Below are positions 21,969 through 29,459 of a DNA stretch of 64,000 nucleotides, piece by piece. Origin of the DNA: Cyanobacterium aponinum PCC 10605. Lineage in GTDB: Bacteria > Cyanobacteriota > Cyanobacteriia > Cyanobacteriales > Cyanobacteriaceae. Below the pieces are notes generated by a model that was given only the letters and a program-made list of their open reading frames with translations, had not been told where the DNA came from and searched no databases. Location of the stretch: positions 3,038,001-3,102,000 of the forward strand of contig NC_019776.1 of the NCBI RefSeq assembly GCF_000317675.1. The letters run 5' to 3'. Both the position numbers and the translations under genes were made by a program. The stretch's first letter is position 1; the number at the start of each line of letters is the position of its first letter.

Positions 21969-22239
21969 CTGACGGGGAGACAATGAAACTGCAGTGAGGG
22001 TAGGTTTTAGGTTTCAGGTTTCAGGTTGCAGGTTTTAAATACATGAACAGTATTTTGTCTTTACGAAATAAATAGCCCGACATATTATCTCAAAATGTTG
22101 ATAATCCAATAGTTTTGCCTATTATTTGAACCATTGAGTAAATAGAGATAATGATAAATATTAGTGGAGACAAAACCTAACACCTAACACCTGCTACCTG
22201 CTACCTATAAGGTTTTTAGAGTTATTGTCCCCCCTTAAG
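21969..22239. mobile_element. 271-bp insertion inside element A flanked by 9-bp direct repeats
   Basis: GGAAATAAT occurs at 21960-21968 and 22240-22248. In element B the same GGAAATAAT is present once, followed directly by the gene start, so this segment is an insertion. The ends CTGACGGGGAGACAAT and ATTGTCCCCCCTTAAGGG form an imperfect inverted repeat (GGGGAGACAAT against GGGGGGACAAT). No ORF of note. Confidence 0.6.
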
Positions 22240-22252
22240 GGAAATAATAAAA

Positions 22253-22877
22253 ATGATTGAACTAAAAAGTTATCGAGATTTAACGGTTTGGCAAAAATCA
22301 ATGGATTTGGTAGTAATATGTTATCAATTAACGTCTCAATTTCCCAAAACAGAAATTTATGGTTTAAGTAATCAAATACAAAGAGCCGCAGTTTCAATTC
22401 CTGCCAACATCGCAGAAGGAAAAGGGAGAAATCATTTGGGTGATTATATCCGTCATCTTTCTATGGCAAATGGCTCACTCAAAGAACTAGAAACTCATTT
22501 GATGATTGTAGGACGATTAGGCTATCTTAACCTGAGTTCGGGATAAATTTTCATCTATGAATGATGGAGAAAAAAGGCAAAAGGCAAGAGGCAAGAGGCG
22601 AACCCCCTTTATCCCCCCTCGAGAGGGGGGAGGGCAAAGGAAAATTAAGAATTAGGAATTAAAACCCCGAACACTCATTATTTGTTACTCATTACTTTCT
22701 CTCAACACCTGCAACCTGCAACCTGAAACCTGACACCTACCCTTATCCAATATTCTTAAACCGAACTGAGGTTATCTTAAAGAGCAAGAATTAAAAGTTA
22801 CTTTAAACAAATGTGAGGAAATTGGCAGAATGTTACATAGTTTAATCGAAAAACTAAGTCAAAAGAAAAAAGGGTAA
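22253..22877 (+). pseudogene. Four-helix-bundle protein (S23/IVP-like family), split by a MITE
   Basis: The first 91 codons read MIELKSYRDLTVWQKSMDLV, YQLTSQFPKTEIYGLSNQIQRAAVSIPANIAEGKGRN and LSMANGSLKELETHLMIVGRL. These are the hallmark segments of the S23 / TIGR02436-type four-helix-bundle family. The MITE end adds NLSSG and a stop. After the MITE (22773) the frame continues YLKEQELKVTLNKCEEIGRM to LSQKKKG and stop, giving about 125 residues when joined. The protein family is known from 23S rRNA intervening sequences and, as Avd, from diversity-generating retroelements; neither context is present. A shortened 97-residue product could still be made. Confidence 0.8.
22530..22772. mobile_element. 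MITE with ACCTSAGTTCGG ends inside the four-helix-bundle gene
   Basis: 243 bases between ACCTGAGTTCGGG and CCGAACTGAGGT. TATCTTA is repeated on both sides (22523-22529 and 22773-22779). Inside: a CTCGAG-centred palindrome with C and G runs, AT-rich text, and AGGTNNC heptamers. The inverse of 16759-17006. Confidence 0.8.
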
Positions 22878-22942
22878 ATTTTTTTGACTTTAAACCTGAC
22901 ACCTGGCACCTGATACCTGACACCTCAAAACAACTTTCTTCT

Positions 22943-24688
22943 CTAGTAATGTGTACCAGATTTACGGTGATGAATAGCGGTTATTCCTGTTTCTGAAAGT
23001 AATTTACCCTGAGTTGCGATCGCATATAATACCCAATGATCACCGCATTCTAAACGATTTTTGACTTCACATTCAAGATAGGCTAAAGCATCAGTTAAAA
23101 TAGGACTACCATTGTCGGCGGTTTCCCAATTAATATTCACAAAACGGTCTTCTCCGGGGGCAAAGGGCTTGAGAAAATGTTTCATTAAATCGATATGTTT
23201 CCCTTCTTCAAGAATATTTAAGACAAAATGACTACCAATAGGTAACAAAGATTCGATCGCTCTTTCTTTGGCTACTGCAATAGTTAAACCCGGGGGCGTA
23301 AAAGTTGCCTGAGACACCCAAGAAGCAACCATCGCTCCCTTTAATTCTTCCCTTTGAGTAGTGACGATAGAAAGAGAACCAATAATGCGCCCTAAGGCTT
23401 GTTCTGTACGGGCTGTTAAGGTATTACTAGCGGCAGATTCCTTCGATTTTAGAGCCTTTTTGCGTTTTTTCAGGGCTTGAGCAAAATCTGTTCCTGCTTC
23501 CTCACAGGTTTTTAAAATTGCTTCAGTGGGCTTAAATTTAACTCTAATGGTGTCAAAACCAAAGCGATAACCCCCATCCTTAAACTTTGATTCCAATAGG
23601 TCTATGGCTTCTCCACTCCATCCATAAGAACCAAATACCCCCACTATCTTATTGCGATCCGCAGTGGCTAAAGCAACACCTAAAGCACTTTGAATTTGAG
23701 TTGGTGCATGACCTCCTAATGTCGGTGAACCGAAAATAAAACCATCACAAGTGGTGATCGCTTCTTTTATTTCTTCACTAGCGGCAAACTCTGCATTGAT
23801 AGATTCTACCCTTACCCCCGCTTTAGTAACTCCCCGTGCGATCGCATTAGCTAAAATAGCGGTATTACCATAAGCAGAAGCATAAACCAAAGCAACATTA
23901 AGAGTTTGATTTTGTTGAGCAGATAACCATTGAGAATATAAACCCGTTAACTCATGTAAACCATATTTCACTAGAGGACCATGACTAGGGGCATAAACCA
24001 GAGCAGAAAAAGGCTTAATTTTTTCTAATGCTTTACTCACCTGATTACTGTAAGGAGCAATGACACAGTCGAAATAGTATCGTCTATCTTCAAAATAAAC
24101 TTGCCAACCTTCATCAAATATTTGATCCCCGCAAACATGAGAACCAAATAACTTATCTGTGTAAAAAATATCAGTCTTTTTATCAAAAGTTAAAAGTTGA
24201 TCAGGATAACGGGGATTGGGAGTAGTAATAAAATCTAATTGATGCTCTTTTCCTAGATTTAATTGATAGTCATTTTTGATGGAAATAATATTTAAAGAAT
24301 AATCTTTAACTGTTTCACTATAGGAGTTTTCAAAAATTTCTCGTAAAGATTTTGCTCCCGTATTAGAGACAATAAAAGTAATTTGAGGGGCTAATTGAAT
24401 TAGTCGGTTTAAAGTAAAAGCACGATTAGGATTGATATGTCCTAAAATCACATAATCAATCTTTTTTAAATCAATTCTTGCCGATAAAGCGGATAAAAAT
24501 ATTTCAGTGAAAGACTCCCCCGGAGGATCAATTAAAGCGGTTTTGTCTGCTTCGATTAAAAAACTATTCGCCGTTGTACCACGACTTAAGCCATATTCTA
24601 CCTCAAACTTTAAGCGTTCCCAAGTTCGAGAACGGAATATTCTCGTATCCAAAGCAATATTACACACTTGTACATCTTTAGATCCCAT
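22943..24688 (-). CDS. flv1: Flavodiiron protein, ligand-poor Flv1 type
   Basis: 581 residues. Cyanobacterial class C flavodiiron protein for photoreduction of O2 with NAD(P)H, usually in a heterodimer. Three domains: metallo-beta-lactamase-like (1-260), flavodoxin (about 265-405, with LVYASAYGNTAILANAIA and GSPTLGGHAPTQIQ), and C-terminal flavin reductase (about 430-581, MVASWVSQATFTPPGLTIAV). The diiron motif HxExDH is degenerate: GHINPNR replaces Glu, Asp and the last His, and the later His-Trp-Pro-Asp is RYPDQ. Loss of ligands is typical of Flv1 and Flv2 and unlike Flv3/Flv4. No flv4 or sll0218-like gene is adjacent, so Flv1 is preferred. The 3' end abuts the truncated element A. Confidence 0.85.
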   Translation of the reverse strand: MGSKDVQVCNIALDTRIFRSRTWERLKFEVEYGLSRGTTANSFLIEADKTALIDPPGESFTEIFLSALSARIDLKKIDYVILGHINPNRAFTLNRLIQLAPQITFIVSNTGAKSLREIFENSYSETVKDYSLNIISIKNDYQLNLGKEHQLDFITTPNPRYPDQLLTFDKKTDIFYTDKLFGSHVCGDQIFDEGWQVYFEDRRYYFDCVIAPYSNQVSKALEKIKPFSALVYAPSHGPLVKYGLHELTGLYSQWLSAQQNQTLNVALVYASAYGNTAILANAIARGVTKAGVRVESINAEFAASEEIKEAITTCDGFIFGSPTLGGHAPTQIQSALGVALATADRNKIVGVFGSYGWSGEAIDLLESKFKDGGYRFGFDTIRVKFKPTEAILKTCEEAGTDFAQALKKRKKALKSKESAASNTLTARTEQALGRIIGSLSIVTTQREELKGAMVASWVSQATFTPPGLTIAVAKERAIESLLPIGSHFVLNILEEGKHIDLMKHFLKPFAPGEDRFVNINWETADNGSPILTDALAYLECEVKNRLECGDHWVLYAIATQGKLLSETGITAIHHRKSGTHY

Positions 24689-25100
24689 AACTAACGTCCC
24701 CGCTATTATTTTCTTTTACCTTCCATTATCTACTATGGTTTGTTTAGGATCAAGCAAACAATATTTATTTATATCAATTGTTTTGATTAATTTCATTTAT
24801 TAAAATCTATTGTAATTAAAATTTAGCGTTGCTCAATCATGGTATGAAATGTACTGAAATTATACCAAAAATTGAGACATCAAAATATTATCACTATTGC
24901 CTATTGCTCACCTAAATAAAAAATCACATCTAAAATCAGCAACACCTAAAATTTTATCTGGAAAACATTATTAAAAAGGTGAAATTATTAAGAAATATAG
25001 ATAATTATTAATGTTATTAACAAAAGATTATTCCCTTAAAAAAAAGGTGTTAGCTTGAGATTTATATAAAAATAAACATTTACATAAAACACTAAAATAA
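24689..25100. other. AT-rich region upstream of flv1, no gene seen
   Basis: 412 bases. The part next to flv1 should hold its promoter. The rest is AT-rich, without an RNA or ORF that I can support. Confidence 0.4.
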
Positions 25101-25274
25101 ATGAGAGATAATCAGGGAAAAGATTTAGTAGGTGCAGGTTTAACCGCCGCTATTGGTGCAGGAATTATTACATCTTATGCGGTTAGTCAAGGACAACACC
25201 CCCTTGTGGCAACGGGAATTACTATATTTTCTGCCCTTTTAGCAGTGATTATTTATCAAGCAGACCTAATTTAA
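25101..25274 (+). CDS. Small membrane protein, 57 residues
   Basis: MRDNQGKDLVGAGLTAAIGAG starts a protein with two hydrophobic helices (about 9-29 and 35-51) joined by SQGQHPL and ending YQADLI. The frame, codon use and small Gly/Ala-rich helices look like a genuine small membrane protein of cyanobacteria. No clear Shine-Dalgarno is present (ACTAAAATAA before the ATG). Function unknown. A MITE begins right after the stop codon. Confidence 0.55.
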   Translation: MRDNQGKDLVGAGLTAAIGAGIITSYAVSQGQHPLVATGITIFSALLAVIIYQADLI

Positions 25275-25276
25275 TT

Positions 25277-25928
25277 AACCTCAGTTCGGTTTAAGAATTT
25301 CCGATAAGGTTAGGTATCAGGTGTCAGGTTGCAGGTTGCAGGTGTTAGGGGATGGGGAGATGAGGTGATGAGGGGATGAGGGGAAAAGGGGAAACAAGTA
25401 ATAAATAAGTAACTGACGTTACGCACTTATTGATGTGTTAAGTTAAGGGAGGTTTCAGGTTTCAGGAAATAATAAATTTTCATCGATGGTGATTTAAGAA
25501 AAGGGCAAAGGGCAATGGGCAAGGGGCAAAGGAAAAATTAAGAATTAGGAATTAAAAACCCCGAACACTCATTATTTGTTACTCATTACTTTCTCTCAAC
25601 ACCTGCAACCTGCAACCTGAAACCTGACACCTACCCTTATCCAATATTCTTAAACCGAACTGAGGTTATCTTAAAGAGCAAGAATTAAAAGTTACTTTAA
25701 ACAAATGTGAGGAAATTGGCAGAATGTTACATAGTTTAATCGAAAAACTAAGTCAAAATAAAAAAGGGTGAATTTTTCTGACTTTAAACCAGACACCTGA
25801 TACCTCAAAACAACAACTAATTATCTTTTTGCGTAACATCAGTAAGTAATAAGTATTCGTGGTTTTTCATTCTTAATTCTTAATTTTTAATTCTTAATTT
25901 ATCCGAACCCCGAACTCCGAACTCCGAA
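25277..25928. repeat. Outer MITE interrupted by element C (nested repeats)
   Basis: The left MITE end AACCTCAGTTCGGTTTAAGA at 25276 is followed by AGGTNNC heptamers. At 25412 another element (C) begins. After it, at 25849, the text TAAGTATTCGTGGTTTTTCATTC is the continuation of the MITE interior (compare GAGTGTTCGGGGTTTTTAAT at 16855). The far end is degraded (TTTATCCGAACCCCGAACTC) and reaches the stop codon of the ABC transporter. Confidence 0.65.
25412..25843 (+). mobile_element. Four-helix-bundle element, locus C (deleted inside, both ends intact)
   Basis: 432 bases from ACTGACGTTACGCACTTATT to TTGCGTAACATCAGT. The 5-bp duplication AAGTA flanks it (25407-25411 and 25844-25848). The first part of the cargo gene is deleted: after the left end the sequence joins MITE text at about 25476. 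The MITE right end and the gene tail follow (YLKEQELKVTLNKCEEIGRM, 25665-25771). A non-functional copy, but the best evidence for the element limits. Confidence 0.75.
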
Positions 25929-28900
25929 CTAACTCTTAACTTTTTGTTGTTGTTGATAAAGATGATAATAACGCCCCTGTAAAGCCATTAACTCATCATG
26001 AGTTCCTTTTTCAGCAATAATTCCGCTATCCATCACCACAATTAAATCTGCACTGCGAATAGTCGCTAAACGGTGAGTAATAAATAAAACTGTGCGATCG
26101 TGGAAAGCATGAATTAGATTATGACAAACTTGAGCCTCTGTATTGTAATCTAAAGCACTGGTTGCCTCATCTAAGACTAACATCCGAGGATTTTGTAAAA
26201 CAGAACGTGCGATCGCAATTCTTTGTCTTTGTCCCCCAGAAAGAGAAGCCCCCCTTTCTCCCACTCTGGTATTGTAACCATTAGCAAGATTCATAATAAA
26301 CTCATGGGCGCAAGCAATTTCTGCCGCCCGAATCACTTCATCAGAACTAGCAGAAGGATTAGTTAAAGCGATATTCTCGAAAATAGTGCCATCGAATAAA
26401 AGACTCTCTTGAGGTACAACCCCCACCTGACGACGGAGAGAATACAGTTCTACTCGGTTAACATCATAACCATCGATTAAAATACGTCCAGATTCTGGTT
26501 CATATAAGCGAGAAACCAGTTTTGTCATGGTACTTTTACCTGCCCCACTTTCCCCTACGATACCCACGAAAGTACCAGCGTTAATGTCGATACTAACGTT
26601 GTTTAATTGTAAAGGACCGTGAGGCTTAAAACGAAAACAAACATTTTCATACTGTAAATGACCATCAATCAAAGGCATCGGTATATTATCTCTATCTTCT
26701 TCTGCTTCTTGAGGATGATCAACAATATCCGCTAAACGTTCTAAAGAAAGGGCTGTTTGTTGGAAGTTTTGCCATAATTGAGCAAGACGTAAAATCGGTT
26801 GGGTAACATAACCAGAAATGATGCGGAAAGCAATTAATTGTCCTAAAGTTAAATCTCCTTGTAAAACCAAATATGCACCCACCCATAACACTAATAACTG
26901 AGACAATTTATTTAAGAAATTACTAGCAGAACCTGCAAGGGTTTGAGTAATAACGGTTTTAAAACCTGTACCCACATATCTAGCATATCTTTCCTGCCAT
27001 TCCCAACGGGATTTTAACTCGATGTTTTGTGCTTTTACCGTTTGAATCCCCGACATAATTTCCACTAAATGGGATTGAGTCGAAGCATTACGTTCGGCTT
27101 TTGCCCTTAATTGACGACGAATGAGAGGGGAAAATATTAGTGTTAACGCCACAAAAATAGGAATGATACCTAATGCCACAAAGGTTAATAAAGGGCTATA
27201 GATAAACATAACCACAATATAAATTACCGAGAAAATAGCATCTAACACCACTGTTAGGGCAGTTCCCGTCAAAAATGACCTAATATTCTCTAACTCGTTA
27301 ATACGGGTGGAAATTTCCCCCACAGGACGCTTTTCAAAGTACCTGAGTGGTAGCCTTAAAAGGTGATCGATGATCTCCGATCCCAAGGTCATATCAATGC
27401 GGTTCGTAGTATCAACGAAGGAATAAGTCCGCAGGGTGCTTAAAATTGCCTCAAAAACCGCTAAAACAACTAAAAATATACCCAATACTTGCAGAGTGTC
27501 GGGGCTATTTTGCACAATCACCTTATCAATGATAATTTGAATCATCAGAGGATTTGCTAAGGCGAATAGTTGCACAAAGAAAGAAGCTATAAATACTTCT
27601 AATAAAACCCATTTATATTTAATGATGGAAGGAACAAACCAATTTAAACCAAATTTTTCTTCAGGGGTTTCTTTTGTTTTTTTCAACAATAAAACTTTCC
27701 CTTCTTGTCCCCACATTTCCAGAAATTCAAGGGTTTTATACTCTCTAACTCCTCTTAAAGTGGGATCGCCTACGATGACCGTTTTTTCATTGGCTGTATA
27801 GACAACAACCAGAGAATCGGACAACTTAGTTAAAAAAGTTCCTTCGAGTTTGCCAAATGCCCCGGCAGGAACACCTATTAGTTGTGCATTTAAGCCGATT
27901 AATTCTGTAATAGCTCCACAAACATCAAGGGATAATGCCCCATTTCTTTGTACTTGCTCTTTAATAATACGTTCTAAAACATCTCCCCGAAAAGGAATTC
28001 GATAATATTTAGATAGCATTCGCATACAAGCAATACCGATTTCGGCTTCACTTCTACCGCTATAGAAAGGATAATCTTTCAGGGGTTTACGGGATTCTGC
28101 TTGAAGAGTGCGAGGTTGTTTTTGTAGAATTTGAGGGTCAGCTAAAGGGATTTCCTCGTTATCCATCAATACAGCAGGGGTAATGGCTGTTTGAGAAGGA
28201 GAATTGTTTTCTTTTCTGTCTTCTTCTGCCCATAAATCTTCTTCCTCATCTTTTTCTATTACTTGCCCATTTTGATTTTTAAGGGGAATAGATTGGGGAA
28301 TGCTCAAGGAAATAAGACGGCAGTTAGTTTCTAGGGTTAAACTTTCATTTATTGTGACTATATCTCCGATGTCGAAACCGTTGATTTTTCCGCTACTTAA
28401 TACCCATTCCTGATTTTCGGGAGGATTTGGAAGGCGATCGCATTTTCCAGCCACTAAATGACAAACTTGAGCTTTATTAACGGCATCTTTAGCGAGGGCT
28501 TTAATATCTCCGTGAGCAATAGCTTTTTTGACCAGTTGAGAGCCTAATAAATCAAATACCTCGATTAAACCTGCTTTTTGCTGATAATAATTTTTTAAAC
28601 TGGAATGCTGTTTAAGTAAATCTAAAAACTTATCTCTATCAATAGTTAGAGCAACCACCTCCGTAGATGCGATCGCAGTTTCTGTCGAAAAGCCCCGCAT
28701 TAAACTTTCCCAACCGATAACACTACCATAACTGAGTAACTGAACACTAACAGGTAAATTATTTCGAGGATCATAAGCAATACAACGAGCTTGACCTTCG
28801 TAAATAATTGCTACATGAGGGGGAATATTATCCTTAACCAACATAATTTGCCCCATTTCGTATTTTAAGGGCTTAAAATGGGGAGATATGACCTCTATTT

Positions 28901-28973
28901 CACTGCGGGAAAGATTATTAAAGGGTTCAACACTAGAAATAAATTCTGCTACTGAACCTGTTGTATAAACCAT
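25929..28973 (-). CDS. Type I secretion-like ABC transporter with cNMP-binding and inactive C39-like domains
   Basis: 1014 residues. Order: cyclic-nucleotide-binding (Crp-like) domain (about 15-135), low-complexity acidic linker, C39 peptidase-like domain (about 300-430), six-helix exporter domain (440-730), and ATPase domain (770-1005) with GESGAGKST, LSGGQRQR and MLVLDEATS. The C39 domain has GRSEAEIGIACMRM where active peptidases have a D/QCG motif, so the catalytic Cys is absent. This matches HlyB-type exporters whose C39-like domain binds unprocessed RTX-type substrates. Likely exports proteins in one step with an adaptor and TolC-like channel encoded elsewhere. The signal-less cellulase of this window is a conceivable substrate. 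The stop overlaps repeat text. Confidence 0.88.
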   Translation of the reverse strand: MVYTTGSVAEFISSVEPFNNLSRSEIEVISPHFKPLKYEMGQIMLVKDNIPPHVAIIYEGQARCIAYDPRNNLPVSVQLLSYGSVIGWESLMRGFSTETAIASTEVVALTIDRDKFLDLLKQHSSLKNYYQQKAGLIEVFDLLGSQLVKKAIAHGDIKALAKDAVNKAQVCHLVAGKCDRLPNPPENQEWVLSSGKINGFDIGDIVTINESLTLETNCRLISLSIPQSIPLKNQNGQVIEKDEEEDLWAEEDRKENNSPSQTAITPAVLMDNEEIPLADPQILQKQPRTLQAESRKPLKDYPFYSGRSEAEIGIACMRMLSKYYRIPFRGDVLERIIKEQVQRNGALSLDVCGAITELIGLNAQLIGVPAGAFGKLEGTFLTKLSDSLVVVYTANEKTVIVGDPTLRGVREYKTLEFLEMWGQEGKVLLLKKTKETPEEKFGLNWFVPSIIKYKWVLLEVFIASFFVQLFALANPLMIQIIIDKVIVQNSPDTLQVLGIFLVVLAVFEAILSTLRTYSFVDTTNRIDMTLGSEIIDHLLRLPLRYFEKRPVGEISTRINELENIRSFLTGTALTVVLDAIFSVIYIVVMFIYSPLLTFVALGIIPIFVALTLIFSPLIRRQLRAKAERNASTQSHLVEIMSGIQTVKAQNIELKSRWEWQERYARYVGTGFKTVITQTLAGSASNFLNKLSQLLVLWVGAYLVLQGDLTLGQLIAFRIISGYVTQPILRLAQLWQNFQQTALSLERLADIVDHPQEAEEDRDNIPMPLIDGHLQYENVCFRFKPHGPLQLNNVSIDINAGTFVGIVGESGAGKSTMTKLVSRLYEPESGRILIDGYDVNRVELYSLRRQVGVVPQESLLFDGTIFENIALTNPSASSDEVIRAAEIACAHEFIMNLANGYNTRVGERGASLSGGQRQRIAIARSVLQNPRMLVLDEATSALDYNTEAQVCHNLIHAFHDRTVLFITHRLATIRSADLIVVMDSGIIAEKGTHDELMALQGRYYHLYQQQQKVKS

Positions 28974-29142
28974 AACTTATCGATAAAAAATTAATAATTA
29001 ATCGTATTTAATATGTGAATTAATCTCAGCAAATATCTGTAGAGTTAATTGTACCGTCAAAATTAGAACTTCTCTAATAATTAAGATTTGGTTAATAAAA
29101 TTCCACCTGAGTTCCTTAAGAAGGAGGCGTTAAGGTGTTGGG
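28974..29142. other. Spacer upstream of the ABC exporter
   Basis: AT-rich; probably the promoter and leader of the exporter gene. A short GAAGGAGGCG stretch occurs at 29120 but no ORF uses it. Confidence 0.35.
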
Positions 29143-29459
29143 TTATTAACTTCATTTCGGTTTAAAAATATCCGACAAGGTTAGGTGTCAGGTGTCAGGT
29201 TGCAGGTTGCAGGTGGTAGGGAGATAAGGAGATGAGGGGAGGGGGTGAGAGGGGGAAACAAGTAATGAGTAATGAGTTAGTTAGGGGCGAATGGCCATTC
29301 GCCCGTACAGGAGTTTTTAATTCTTAATTCTTAATTTTTCCTTTGCCCCTTGCCCATTGCCCTTTGCCCTTTTCTTAAATCACCATCGATGAAAATTTAT
29401 TATTTCCTGAAACCTGAAACCTCCCTTAACTTAACACATGAATAAGTGCGTAACGTCAA
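29143..29459. repeat. Repeat mosaic: MITE left part joined to the end of a four-helix element
   Basis: Starts with a degraded MITE end (TTAACTTCATTTCGGTTTAA), then heptamers (AGGTGTCAGGTGTCAGGTTG), G-rich text, and the perfect palindrome GGGCGAATGGCCATTCGCCC (29286-29305). It finishes with TTATTTCCTGAAACCTGAAA and GAATAAGTGCGTAACGTCAA, which is the left end of the four-helix element in reverse. The end touches the stop codon of the antiporter. Confidence 0.65.

Larger units (their letters stand above)
21907..22930 (+). mobile_element. Four-helix-bundle element, locus A (right end lost)
   Basis: Left end ACTGACGTTACGCACTTATT, then GTGTTAAGTTAAGG and TTTCAGG heptamers, exactly as at 25412 and 50951. 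It carries the four-helix-bundle gene, which is split by a MITE, and ends in ACACCTCAAAACAAC. The outer right end (TTGCGTAACATCAGT) found in the other copies is missing; the sequence passes directly into the 3' end of the flavodiiron gene. A further 271-bp insertion sits between the left end and the gene. Confidence 0.75.

Noticed and set aside
21907-22930. Diversity-generating retroelement, because the cargo protein resembles Avd
   Set aside because: No reverse transcriptase, template repeat or variable repeat is near any of the three copies. The RT-like fragment at 37217 is 15 kb away and broken.
22943-24688. Flv4-Flv2 operon member
   Set aside because: No flv4 or sll0218-like gene is adjacent and the ligand losses fit Flv1 at least as well; Flv2 cannot be fully excluded.
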